Source: Mesorhizobium sp. PAMC28654
GTDB taxonomy: Bacteria > Pseudomonadota > Alphaproteobacteria > Rhizobiales > Rhizobiaceae
Length of the DNA: 64,000 nucleotides
Direction of reading: 5' to 3'
Assembly: GCF_020616515.1 (NCBI RefSeq)
Contig: NZ_CP085135.1
Coordinates: 1,612,001-1,676,000, forward strand
Both the position numbers and the translations under genes were made by a program. The notes below the pieces were generated by a model, which was given only the letters and a program-made list of their open reading frames with translations, was not told where the DNA came from and searched no databases. Positions 56,516 through 64,000 of the stretch are shown here, one piece after another. Each line of letters begins with the position of its first letter. Position 1 is the first letter of the stretch.

Positions 56516-57700
56516 TCAGTTGAGTGGCAGCCGGCGGTAGCGGCCGGGATTGTTCGGGTCGTTGAAATGGCCCATCGGCCCGTGTTCGGCGAAGTGGGCT
56601 GACCAGCGCTTCATCGCGGCGGGGTCAAGTTCGACGCCCAGCCCATGTCCCTCCGGCACCCGCACCGTGTTGCCAGTCTGGCGGAACGGGCCGTCCTTGA
56701 TGACGTCGCCGATCTGCCAGGCAAACAGCGACTGCGAGGCTTCCGTGATCCACGGCGTTGCCGCCACGACATGCAAATAGGCCGAGGTCATGATGCCGAG
56801 GTCGTTCGAATAGCACCAGAACCCCTTACCCATGGCCTCGCAGGCGGCGATGAACTTCAATGTCTTCGACAAGCCGCCAAGGGCCGCGAAATTGCAGACA
56901 AAATAGTCGGGCGCGCCAAGGGCGACGGCCCGCCTCAGATCCGGAATGTGCGTGGAAAACGGTATGCGCGAATGCTGGCGCAGCGCCGCCATCTCCTCGA
57001 AGGTCGCGACCGGATCCTCATAGTTTCGGATGTTGAACGGCTCGATCTCGCGCAACACCCAGCGCGCCGTCGTCAGCGACCACTGCATGTTGGAATCGAG
57101 CTTGATCTGCGCCTTTTCACCCAGGGCTTCGCGCAGCATGCGAACAGCCCTGATCTCAAGTTCGGGATCACCCATGATCAGCTTGCCCTCGAAGATGGTG
57201 GAGCCATGCTGCTCGCGCATTTTCAGGCAGTAATCGACGATCGCTTCAGGTGACATCTCGCCGCCCGCGCCACCTTGCGCCGGGCGGAACGCAAAATATT
57301 CCGAGAAAGGAATGTCCTTTCGCACCGCGCCACCCAGCAGCTTGTAGAGCGGCATGCCGAAGACTTTTCCGCGGATATCCCAGAGCGCCAGTTCGACGGC
57401 GCCGAACGCCACCGAAGCGGCGTTCTCGCCGGTGTTGGCGGTGATCTGCCAGGGCGGCACGCAGCGCGCCTCGCAATCGGCGATATCGAGCGGGTCGGCG
57501 CCGATCAGCGCCGGTGCGATCTCCGCCTTGATCACCTCGCCGAAATGCCACCATGGCGCTTCGCCCAGTCCGATCACTCCTTCATCGGTCTCGACCTCGA
57601 TGATCGACTTCGAGGCGCCGCCGAAGAGCCCGGCAGTCCACCAGAATGGCGCGTCCAACGGTATGTTGACGTGCGTGACGCGGATGTTGGTGATCTTCAT
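56516..57700 (-). CDS. Enolase-superfamily dehydratase/racemase
   Basis: This 394-aa protein is of the mandelate racemase/muconate cycloisomerase type. N-terminal capping domain (MKITNIRVTHVNIPLD) and TIM barrel with metal acids: D in IKLDSNMQWS, E in NYEDPVA, and a further acidic region near PFSTHIPDL. FEGKLIMGDPELEI carries a likely catalytic Lys region, recalling the glucarate dehydratase group. Substrate unknown. The ATG 57700 follows GGGGGACC; ATG 57715 is less likely. It lies 11 bases after the DUF3828-like gene. Confidence 0.75.
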   Translation of the reverse strand: MKITNIRVTHVNIPLDAPFWWTAGLFGGASKSIIEVETDEGVIGLGEAPWWHFGEVIKAEIAPALIGADPLDIADCEARCVPPWQITANTGENAASVAFGAVELALWDIRGKVFGMPLYKLLGGAVRKDIPFSEYFAFRPAQGGAGGEMSPEAIVDYCLKMREQHGSTIFEGKLIMGDPELEIRAVRMLREALGEKAQIKLDSNMQWSLTTARWVLREIEPFNIRNYEDPVATFEEMAALRQHSRIPFSTHIPDLRRAVALGAPDYFVCNFAALGGLSKTLKFIAACEAMGKGFWCYSNDLGIMTSAYLHVVAATPWITEASQSLFAWQIGDVIKDGPFRQTGNTVRVPEGHGLGVELDPAAMKRWSAHFAEHGPMGHFNDPNNPGRYRRLPLN

Positions 57701-57711
57701 GGTCCCCCGCT

Positions 57712-58269
57712 TCATTCACATTGGTACTGGCTGAGCGCCCATTCGCCTGTCACCGACAAGAGGTCCGATATCTTCCAGTCGCCATCAACCTTCTTGAGCT
57801 TCCATTCCAGGCGATGCGGATTGCCGGCCACGACGAAGGCGACGATGACCTTGGCCGCGTCGCCATTGACGGATTCGAGCGTCTTGAAGCTCTTGGCGAT
57901 CGCGTCCTTGTCGTAGTCGGCATTGTCCAGCGCCATGTTGGGATCGAGGCACTCGCCCTGCCCCGACTTTCGCAGCGCATCGCTCTTGTCGAGCACGGTT
58001 TTCGCCGGATCGACGAAATGGCCGCGCTGCGCCGGATCAATCTCGAGCCCGATGTGCTCGTAGAACGGCTTGACCACGGCCGTCGGCGAACCCGGCAGGA
58101 TGGGCGCCGCCGGCGTGTTTTCCGCCGGGGCCGATTGCGCCGGCGGACTTGCCGCCGCGGGTGGATTTGCCGCCGGCGCGCCTAGCAGCCCCTCTGCCGA
58201 GGCGCTGCCGCTCAACCCCGCAATGGCGAGACAAATGGCCATCCAAACCTGCGGACAGAAACCGGCCAT
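57712..58269 (-). CDS. Secreted DUF3828-like protein (185 aa)
   Basis: It has a signal peptide (VWMAICLAIAGLSGSASA), a proline/alanine-rich linker (PAANPPAAASPPAQSAPAEN), and a domain ending LKKVDGDWKISDLLS. The same patterns (LKKIDGKWKIADI; C near the end) occur in the next gene upstream, so the two are paralogues. Two Cys (GECLDPN, QYQCE) may pair. Periplasmic; function unknown. ATG 58269 has GGAGTGATG upstream. Confidence 0.65.
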   Translation of the reverse strand: MAGFCPQVWMAICLAIAGLSGSASAEGLLGAPAANPPAAASPPAQSAPAENTPAAPILPGSPTAVVKPFYEHIGLEIDPAQRGHFVDPAKTVLDKSDALRKSGQGECLDPNMALDNADYDKDAIAKSFKTLESVNGDAAKVIVAFVVAGNPHRLEWKLKKVDGDWKISDLLSVTGEWALSQYQCE

Positions 58270-58273
58270 GACA

Positions 58274-58753
58274 TCACTCCGGGTCCTGCCCCGCGACGCA
58301 CTCAAGCTTGCTGAGCGTCCAGTCGCTTGTCTTCGAGGCGATGTCGGCGATCTTCCACTTGCCGTCGATCTTCTTCAGCGTCCAATGCATCTCGCGCCCG
58401 GCATCGTCACCCTCCGGAAAGAGGTCGAAGCTCGCCGTCACCTCGGCGCTGTCGCCATCAATTTTTTCCTCCAGTTTCAAAGTCTTCGACAGGGTCTTCT
58501 GGTCGAAATCCTGCGCATCCAGGCCGGGGTCGAAATCGATGCAGGCGACTTGGTCCGGGTTCTTCTTCGTCGCCTGGTCGTTCAGGTCGAACAGTTTGGT
58601 GACCGGTTCGGTGAAGCGCTCCCGGTATTGAGCGTCGGCCTCGAACTTGACCTCCGGCACGTAGAAGAACTTCACCGCATCGGAGGCTGGCCCAGCCAGA
58701 GCGGCAGCGGGCATGGCAATAGAAAGAATGGCAACAAGAAGCGGCAGTTTCAT
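58274..58753 (-). CDS. Secreted DUF3828-like protein (159 aa)
   Basis: A signal peptide (MKLPLLVAILSIAMPAAALA) is followed by one domain: AVKFFYVPEVKFEADAQYRE, VACIDFDPGLDAQDF, then WTLKKIDGKWKIADIASKTSDW. It ends 4 bases before the start of its paralogue at 57712-58269. Proteins of this kind resemble DUF3828; role unknown. The chosen start at 58753 gives the signal peptide directly. Confidence 0.65.
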   Translation of the reverse strand: MKLPLLVAILSIAMPAAALAGPASDAVKFFYVPEVKFEADAQYRERFTEPVTKLFDLNDQATKKNPDQVACIDFDPGLDAQDFDQKTLSKTLKLEEKIDGDSAEVTASFDLFPEGDDAGREMHWTLKKIDGKWKIADIASKTSDWTLSKLECVAGQDPE

Positions 58754-58786
58754 GCATTTCCCCAGATGCTGGACGATTGAAGTCAA

Positions 58787-58846
58787 TCAGTACCACGCAT
58801 CTTGCATATCGGCTTTTTTGCGGCCCATGAAGGCCTGCCGCGCCCT
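58787..58846 (-). pseudogene. 3' remnant of a second mttB gene
   Basis: Read on the minus strand this gives RARQAFMGRKKADMQDAWY and TGA. It matches the C terminus of the intact MttB protein of this window (LQDFMGRKKLEMADAWY). It lies directly between the solute-binding protein gene and the DUF3828 genes, with no start or upstream body. It shows that a second mttB-type gene was lost here, probably with other genes. Confidence 0.75.
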
Positions 58847-58849
58847 GTT

Positions 58850-60498
58850 TCAGCTATCCAGCCAGACGTTCTGAAGATCCATCTCGAAGGTCTGATGGAC
58901 GCCGTAGTTCTTCACCTTCTTGTTCATGTGGCTGTAGAGTTTCTGCCAGTACGGCTGGATGATGACACCGGAATCCTGCAGAATCTGCTCGACATCCTTC
59001 ATCACCTCGCGCCGCTTGGCCACGTCGATAAGCGAAAGAGCCTGCTTGAGCTTGGCGTCGAAATCCGGATCGAGTAGGCCGATTCATTCCAGGCCTCGCC
59101 GGTGCGGTAGCCGAGCGCCAGCACCTGCACGCCGAGCGGACGCATGTACCAGATCGTCATGGAATAGGGATATTTCGTCCAGTCGTTCCAGAAGGTCGAA
59201 CCCGGCAGCACCGTGCGCTTCACCTTGATCCCGGCATCGCGCAGCTGACCAGCGATCGCGTCGCCAGTGTTCTTCTGCCAGTCGTCCTCGATGGTGATCA
59301 GTTCATGCTCGAAATCGGCCTGCCCGGCATCCGCCATCAGCTTCTTGGCGCCGGCAGCGTCGCGCGTCTTCTTGGGCAGCGGGTAATATTCAGGATGGAT
59401 CGGGCTGACATGGTGGTTTTCACCGACGGTGCCTCGCCCGTTATAGCCGAGTTCAAGCACCACATTGTTGTCCACGGCCATCTGCAGGGCGTTGCGGACC
59501 CGCTGGTCATCATAGGGCTTGTGCGTGATGTTGGTCCGGGCAACGAGCGTCGTCGCCGTGGCGACTTCCGACTTCCGCAAGCCCATCTTGTCGAGGATGT
59601 CGATGAAGTCGGCAGGGGTCTCGAAATTGACATCGATTTCGCCGGAGTCGAATGCGTTCACCGAGGCGTTGAAGTCGGTTCCGTAGTCGATGAACTCGAC
59701 GCTATCGAGTGGCGCTTCGCCGCCCCACCACTTGCCATGTTCACGACGCTTGACGACCGCTTTCTGGCCGACCGAATAGGAAACCAGTTCGAAGGGGCCG
59801 GTGCCGATCGGCTTGGCGACCGGGTCCGCGCCGTCGGCGTCGAATTTGCGGTGAACCACCAGCGCGGGATAATCGGTGAAATTCGGGATCAGCGAGATGT
59901 CGGGCTCGCTCAGCTTCAGCTTGACCGTGTTGTCGTCGACCTTGGTGATCGCGCCGTCCCTCGCCTTGCCAGTCTTGGCGTCGATCAGCGCGCCTACGCG
60001 TGCGGCCATGGAGTTGCCGGCGACATTCTTCTCGCACCAGCGCGCCAGATTGTAGGCGACGTCATCGGCGTTGAAAGCATCGCCATTGTTCCAGTTGATG
60101 CCCTTGCGCACATGCAGCGTGTATTCGGTGGCGTCGTCATTGACCTCCCAGCTTTCGAGCAGCACCGGCTCGAATGTGAATTGCCTGGTATAGCGCACAA
60201 GCGGCTCCAGCCAGCTGCGTGAGATGTTGGCAAGCTCCACCCAGTCGTAAGTGCGCGGGTCCTTCTGCGCCTTCACCGACATCGAGACGTGCAACGTTCC
60301 GCCCTTCTTCGGCTCTTCGGCCAAGGCTTGGTCCGGCACGGCAAGGCCGATCATGCCGTAGGCCAGGGCCGTCGACGCGCCAAAGGCGCTTGCCAGGGCC
60401 AGGAACTCGCGCCGATCCATGCGGCCCGAGCGCGCTTCTTGCGCCATCGCTTCGATAGCGTTCGGCACGCGATCTCCGTCACTTCTGAAGAGTGTCAT
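58850..60498 (-). pseudogene. Tat-exported ABC solute-binding protein, frameshifted
   Basis: The frame from ATG 60498 encodes a family-5 (peptide/opine-type) solute-binding protein with a twin-arginine signal ([14 protein letters not shown]). Core: [59 protein letters not shown]. It breaks near 59071-59075, at GEAWNESAY, where one base is missing; restored, it reads [20 protein letters not shown], then WQKLYSHMNKKVK and FEMDLQNVWLDS, ending at 58850 (549 aa). No permease or ATPase genes follow; instead an mttB remnant lies at the end. Confidence 0.75.
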
Positions 60499-60558
60499 TT
60501 GTTTCCTCCGCTGTTCCCATTGTTCGGTGCGGGGCGTTGATCGCCCTTCTCGGAATGT

Positions 60559-62127
60559 TCAGTACCAGGCGTCCGCCATTTCGAGCTTCTTACGACCCAT
60601 GAAGTCCTGCAGCGCCTCGTCTATCCCTTGGTCGAGCGGCGGCGCCTGGTATTCGGCCAGCGCCTTTTTCCAGCGCCGATTGGCGCGGATGGCGGCATCT
60701 TCCGATCCAGCCGCTTCCCACTTCTCGTAGGGTTCGTTGTCGGCGATCTCCGAATCCCAGAACGCCGTCTCGTAATTGGCCAAAGTGTGCGCCGAGCCGA
60801 AGAAGTGGCTGCCCGGCCCGACCTCGCGGAAGGCATCCAGAGCGAGTTGGTTGTCGTCGATCTTGACCCCATCGAGATAGGTGTGCAGCGCGCCGCAGAA
60901 ATCCGCGTCCATGACGAATTTCTCGTAGGACATGGACAGCAACCCATCGAGGAAGCCGGCCGAATGCAGAATGAAATTGGCGCCGCAATGCACCGCCGCC
61001 AGCATCGACATGGTGCCTTCATTCATGGCGTGAGCGTCGGGCAGCTTCGAGGTGGTGAAATTGCCTGAACAGCGCAGCGGCAGGTTGAGCCGCCGGGCCA
61101 GTTGGCCGATGACCATCGAGCCGATCGCCGGTTCGGGCGTGCCGAATGTCGGCGATCCCGAGCGCAGTGACATCGAGGATAGAAAATTGCCGAAAATGAC
61201 GGGCGCGCCCGGCCGTTCCAACTGGGTCAGCGCGCAGCCGGCCATGGTTTCAGCCAGCGACTGGGCGATAGCGCCGGCATTGGTCACGGGGCCCATGGCA
61301 CCGCCGAGGATGAATGGCACGATGACAGCCGCCTGGTTGGCGCGGGCATAGGCGCGCAGCGCCGTGGTCATCGTCGCGTCCCAGACCAGCGGCGAGTTGA
61401 CGTTGACATTGCCAAGGATGACGCAGTTTTGGTCGACAAAATCGCGGCCAAAGACGATGCGCGCCATGTCGATGGAATCTTCCGCACGGCTCTCCGCGGT
61501 CACCGAGCCCATGAAGCCGCGATCGGAGTACTTGATGTGGCTGTAGACCATGTCGAGATGGCGCTTGTTCACCGGCACATCGACCGGCTCGCAGATGGTG
61601 CCGCCGGAATGGTGCAGCCAGGGCGAGGACTGCGCCAGCTTCACGAAATTGCGGAAGTCCTCGATCGTGCCGTAGCGGCGGCCCTTGTCGATATCCATGA
61701 CGAAGGGCGAGCCATAGGCCGGCGAAAAGACGACGCTTTTGCCGCCGATCTCGACCGAGTTCGCGGGATTGCGCGCATGTTGGGTGAAGGTGGCAGGCGC
61801 GGTCTTGAGGATTTCGCGCAGCATGCCCGGCTCGAACTTGACGAGCGCGCCATCGATGTCGGCGCCTGCCCGCTTCCAGTGCGCCAGCGCCGTGGGATCG
61901 TCGCGGAACTCGATGCCGATCTCGGCCAGGATCCGGTCCGCCGTTTCTTCTATGCGCAACAAATTCTCTTCCGACAGGATGTCGTAGGTCGGAATGTTGC
62001 GGACAATGTAAGGCCGGCTGAGCCCTTCCGAGCCATGCGAACGCAGTTCGCGGCGGGCTATGCGGCCACCGCCACGCTCGCGCCGCTTGGCGGGTTCGAT
62101 CGTGACATCGGCGGCCGGTGCGTTCAT
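60559..62127 (-). CDS. MttB-family methyltransferase (non-pyrrolysine)
   Basis: A 522-aa TIM-barrel protein of the trimethylamine methyltransferase family, with one uninterrupted frame and no amber codon where pyrrolysine would be. Such non-Pyl MttB proteins demethylate quaternary amines (for example glycine betaine in MtgB) to a corrinoid protein, which is not encoded here. Marks: HARNPANSVEIGGKSVVF, PWLHHSGGTICEPVDV, and the ending GRKKLEMADAWY. It is divergent from a LysR gene that probably controls it. ATG 62127 follows GGAGG. Confidence 0.85.
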   Translation of the reverse strand: MNAPAADVTIEPAKRRERGGGRIARRELRSHGSEGLSRPYIVRNIPTYDILSEENLLRIEETADRILAEIGIEFRDDPTALAHWKRAGADIDGALVKFEPGMLREILKTAPATFTQHARNPANSVEIGGKSVVFSPAYGSPFVMDIDKGRRYGTIEDFRNFVKLAQSSPWLHHSGGTICEPVDVPVNKRHLDMVYSHIKYSDRGFMGSVTAESRAEDSIDMARIVFGRDFVDQNCVILGNVNVNSPLVWDATMTTALRAYARANQAAVIVPFILGGAMGPVTNAGAIAQSLAETMAGCALTQLERPGAPVIFGNFLSSMSLRSGSPTFGTPEPAIGSMVIGQLARRLNLPLRCSGNFTTSKLPDAHAMNEGTMSMLAAVHCGANFILHSAGFLDGLLSMSYEKFVMDADFCGALHTYLDGVKIDDNQLALDAFREVGPGSHFFGSAHTLANYETAFWDSEIADNEPYEKWEAAGSEDAAIRANRRWKKALAEYQAPPLDQGIDEALQDFMGRKKLEMADAWY

Positions 62128-62205
62128 GGAACCTCCCTCTTGCTCTTGTGGACAATCTAGCCAGACGAATTTGCGCTGTGACGCTGGAAAATCCTGATCT
62201 CTTGT

Positions 62206-62220
62206 ATAAGCTGAGCTTAT
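62206..62220. promoter_or_regulatory. LysR-type operator at lysR start
   Basis: ATAAGC-TGA-GCTTAT is a perfect 6-3-6 palindrome in the mttB-lysR gap that overlaps the lysR ATG (62219). Suggests autorepression with control of the divergent mttB. Confidence 0.6.
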
Positions 62221-63121
62221 GCGAAGCCTACGCCATCTGCTGCCCTCGGCCGGCAGCCTGATCGTTTTCGAAGCCGCCGGGCGGCTGTCGAGTTTCACCG
62301 CCGCCGGGCGGGAACTCGGCATGACGCAGGCGGCGGTCTCCTATGCCGTGCGTGGGCTGGAGGAACAGCTCGGGGCCAAGCTGTTCCAGCGCCGTCACCG
62401 GCAGGTCATCCTGACCGAGGCCGGCGAGCGCTTCCATGCCGACGTCTCGCTGGGGCTCTCCCACATTCGCAAATCGGCCGAGGATCTGCGCCTGCAGGCG
62501 ACCGGCGGCCATGTGACGCTGGCCGCGTCGACGGCTTTCGGCTCCTTCTGGATGATGCCGCGCCTGCAGCAGTTTCGCGATGAACTGCCTGGCATCGATC
62601 TGCGCATCCAGACCGCCGACCGTGACCTCGACATCATCGCCGAGGGCATCCCGCTTGCCGTGCGTGGCGGTGAGCCACGCGACTGGGCGGACTATCATTC
62701 GCTGGCGCTGGCCGACGAGGAGATCTTCCCGGTCGCCGGCACCAGTTACCTGGCGAAGTTCGGCATGCCGGGGACCGTCGAGGAACTGGCCACGCACCGT
62801 CTGATCCATCTCGAGGAGCCCTACCGCGAGGCGGCCAGCTGGGACGAATGGTTCCAGTCGGCCGGCGGCAGTCTCGACGATACCGCGCGCGGTCTGCGCA
62901 TCAACGACTATGGCCTGGTTATCCAGGGCGTCATGGAGGGGCAAGGCATCGCACTCGGCTGGCGTCACCTTGCCGAGCGGCTATTGGCGTCGGGCCTGCT
63001 GGTGCCGGTGACGGATCATGTGCTGAGAACCGGCAAGGCGTTCTATATCGTCTGGCCGAAGAACCGGGAGCTCAGCGACAATGCCCGCAAGGTCAGGGAT
63101 TGGCTGGTCGCGCAGGCATAG
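62219..63121 (+). CDS. LysR-type regulator (GcvA-like)
   Basis: A 300-aa regulator. The HTH at about 20-45 reads SFTAAGRELGMTQAAVSYAVRGLE, and the GcvA-like effector domain has TLAASTAFGSFWMMPRL and DLDIIAEGIPLAVRGGE. It is divergent from mttB with a palindrome in the gap overlapping its own start, so it most likely controls the mttB locus. The signal may be a methylated amine or glycine-like compound. Confidence 0.85.
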   Translation: MRSLRHLLPSAGSLIVFEAAGRLSSFTAAGRELGMTQAAVSYAVRGLEEQLGAKLFQRRHRQVILTEAGERFHADVSLGLSHIRKSAEDLRLQATGGHVTLAASTAFGSFWMMPRLQQFRDELPGIDLRIQTADRDLDIIAEGIPLAVRGGEPRDWADYHSLALADEEIFPVAGTSYLAKFGMPGTVEELATHRLIHLEEPYREAASWDEWFQSAGGSLDDTARGLRINDYGLVIQGVMEGQGIALGWRHLAERLLASGLLVPVTDHVLRTGKAFYIVWPKNRELSDNARKVRDWLVAQA

Positions 63122-63131
63122 GCTTGCCGAC

Positions 63132-63155
63132 GCAATCCGGCGCTAACCGGATTGC
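63132..63155 (+). terminator. Hairpin after LysR gene
   Basis: GCAATCCGG-CGCTAA-CCGGATTGC, a perfect 9-pair stem, follows the LysR stop by 10 bases and separates it from the convergent gene. No T run. Confidence 0.55.
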
Positions 63156-63174
63156 ATCCGCATGCTGAAGGAAA

Positions 63175-63483
63175 TCAGACCGAACCGTCGTTCTTCAGGC
63201 CGAGCACGTCGATCTTATCGATGGTCGGCGGGCCAACGAACAGCGTTTCGGCATTGGCCATCAACGCCTTGGCAATCTCGCCGGTGAGATGCGCCTGCCG
63301 ACCCGCCTCATCGTGAAAGGCATCGAAGACGCCAAAGACGCTGGGGCTTAGCTGAAGCGCGAACCAGATCGGCGTCTTGGCCTCCTGGTTGGCGAGTTGC
63401 AGACCGGTCTTGAGGAACGCGGCGACGTCCTTCTCCTTACCGGGCTTGGCTTCGAAGCGTGCGAACAATGCGAGCGTGATCAT
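63175..63483 (-). CDS. Antibiotic biosynthesis monooxygenase-fold protein
   Basis: A 102-aa dimeric ferredoxin-fold (ABM) protein, similar to small quinol monooxygenases: MITLALFARFEAKPGKEKDV, then SPSVFGVFDAFHDEAGRQAHL and TIDKIDVLGLK. It is divergent from the GlxA-type gene, with a palindrome in the gap, so the latter may regulate it. Substrate unknown. Confidence 0.75.
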   Translation of the reverse strand: MITLALFARFEAKPGKEKDVAAFLKTGLQLANQEAKTPIWFALQLSPSVFGVFDAFHDEAGRQAHLTGEIAKALMANAETLFVGPPTIDKIDVLGLKNDGSV

Positions 63484-63560
63484 TTATCTTCTCCTCGTCG
63501 TTTGCGCGGCCAAGGCGGCCGTCGAAACGACAGTCACAGCATCGAACCGAAAAACATATT

Positions 63561-63593
63561 GGCAATAATGACATCTTTGATATCATTATTGCC
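63561..63593. promoter_or_regulatory. 11-11-11 perfect inverted repeat
   Basis: GGCAATAATGA (63561-63571) and TCATTATTGCC (63583-63593) are exact complements around an 11-base spacer. They lie directly before the GlxA-type start. The 22-base centre spacing (two helical turns) fits a dimer of AraC/GlxA proteins. Confidence 0.65.
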
Positions 63594-64000
63594 ATGAATA
63601 TTTCCGTTCTCGCGCTTGATGGCGTCTTCGACACTGGACTGGCCACGATGCTTGACGTGTTCGGCACCGCCAACGAACTGGCTGGGATGCTGGCGTCCCC
63701 GACCGGCCGTTTCACCACGACCATTGTCGCGGTGAGTGATACCGTCCACACCGCGCAAGGCCTTCAAGTGCCGGTCGTCTCGATGGGCAGCGAGCCGGAC
63801 CCCGATTGGTTGGTGATTCCGGCGATCGGCCAGAAGATGCCAGGCCCGCTTGCCGACGCGCTAAAGCGAAGCGATGTCGCCAAAGCGACCAAGGCGTTGC
63901 GCGCCGCCGCCGATACGGGCACGCGTATCGGCGCCGCCTGCATTGGCACTTTCATCCTGGCTGAAACCGGCCTGCTCGACCGGCGGCCGTCAACCACGAC
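63594..64000 (+). CDS. GlxA-type AraC-family regulator (partial)
   Basis: The first 135 residues show the DJ-1/PfpI-like N-terminal domain of GlxA-type regulators: MNISVLALDGVFDTGLATML, VFGTANELAGML, then IPAIGQKMPG and GTRIGAACIGTFILAETGLL, where the Cys sits at the nucleophile elbow. The window ends before the AraC-type HTH. It likely acts on the divergent ABM-fold gene and itself through the palindrome at 63561. Confidence 0.75.
   Translation, partial: MNISVLALDGVFDTGLATMLDVFGTANELAGMLASPTGRFTTTIVAVSDTVHTAQGLQVPVVSMGSEPDPDWLVIPAIGQKMPGPLADALKRSDVAKATKALRAAADTGTRIGAACIGTFILAETGLLDRRPSTT

Noticed and set aside
1..64000. CRISPR array, tRNA, rRNA, prophage or conjugative genes
   Set aside because: None of their repeats, folds or hallmark proteins was seen on either strand.

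Overview
The window reads as chromosomal DNA of a high-GC alphaproteobacterium of the Hyphomicrobiales, most likely Mesorhizobium or a close relative. This is inferred from the giant cyclic beta-1,2-glucan synthase next to its exporter (ndvB-ndvA), the hutI-H-G-U-D / hutF-C layout, an AztABC-type zinc transporter, the homogentisate genes, and dispersed intergenic repeats of rhizobial type. No rRNA, tRNA, CRISPR array, prophage or plasmid functions were seen. Every assignment rests on reading the sequence; no database search was possible.

Layout. 0-7.5 kb: a secreted protein of unknown function, two tandem paralogous membrane proteins, and a DUF4129-MoxR-DUF58-SpoIIM-RDD locus whose middle is missing. 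An IS3-family element (3422-4658) sits exactly between a 3'-truncated DUF4129 gene and a 5'-truncated DUF58 gene. 7.5-10.2 kb: a D-lyxose isomerase-like gene divergent from a D-threonine aldolase/D-serine dehydratase-like gene, then a ccmC with no other ccm genes nearby. 10.3-21.2 kb: ndvA and ndvB, both frameshifted as given. 21.4-29.5 kb: a complete histidine degradation cluster using the HutF/HutG route, with a palindromic HutC-type operator in the hutI-hutF gap. 29.5-34.2 kb: a RidA protein, the aztABC zinc importer with Zur-like boxes, and a YeeE/YedE-DUF6691-DUF442 sulfur module. 34.2-41.3 kb: tyrosine/homogentisate catabolism (hpd, a fumarylacetoacetase-like gene, hmgA) with Lrp and MarR regulators. 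41.4-43.8 kb: a phospholipid operon (acyltransferase, cdsA, CDP-alcohol phosphotransferase). 43.8-46 kb: the kbl-tdh threonine operon. 46-51.4 kb: a GGDEF-EAL protein, a polysaccharide deacetylase, an inactivated IS481-family element between dispersed repeats, and a MarR/membrane-protein pair. 51.6-63.1 kb: a likely methylated-amine or betaine locus (phytanoyl-CoA dioxygenase-like protein, broken LacI regulator, TMADH/N-methylproline demethylase-like flavoenzyme, enolase-superfamily enzyme, Tat-exported solute-binding protein, MttB methyltransferase, LysR regulator), interrupted by queF and two DUF3828-like secreted proteins. The last 0.9 kb holds a monooxygenase-fold protein divergent from a GlxA-type regulator cut by the window edge.

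A cross-cutting feature is the number of broken reading frames. Single-base frameshifts occur in the 1.1-kb membrane gene, ndvA, ndvB (two), the YeeE gene and the solute-binding protein gene. In-frame stops occur in the 7.2-kb small gene, the LacI gene and the IS481 transposase. Because ndvA and ndvB are highly conserved in rhizobia, sequencing error must be excluded before these are called pseudogenes. The IS-flanked deletion and the mttB remnant at 58.8 kb cannot be explained by single-base error and look like real rearrangements.

The most original signals are regulatory: a Zur-like palindrome inside the aztC signal-peptide codons that forces rare ATA and TTA codons, and several perfect palindromes in divergent promoter regions (8321, 27321, 50960, 62206, 63561).
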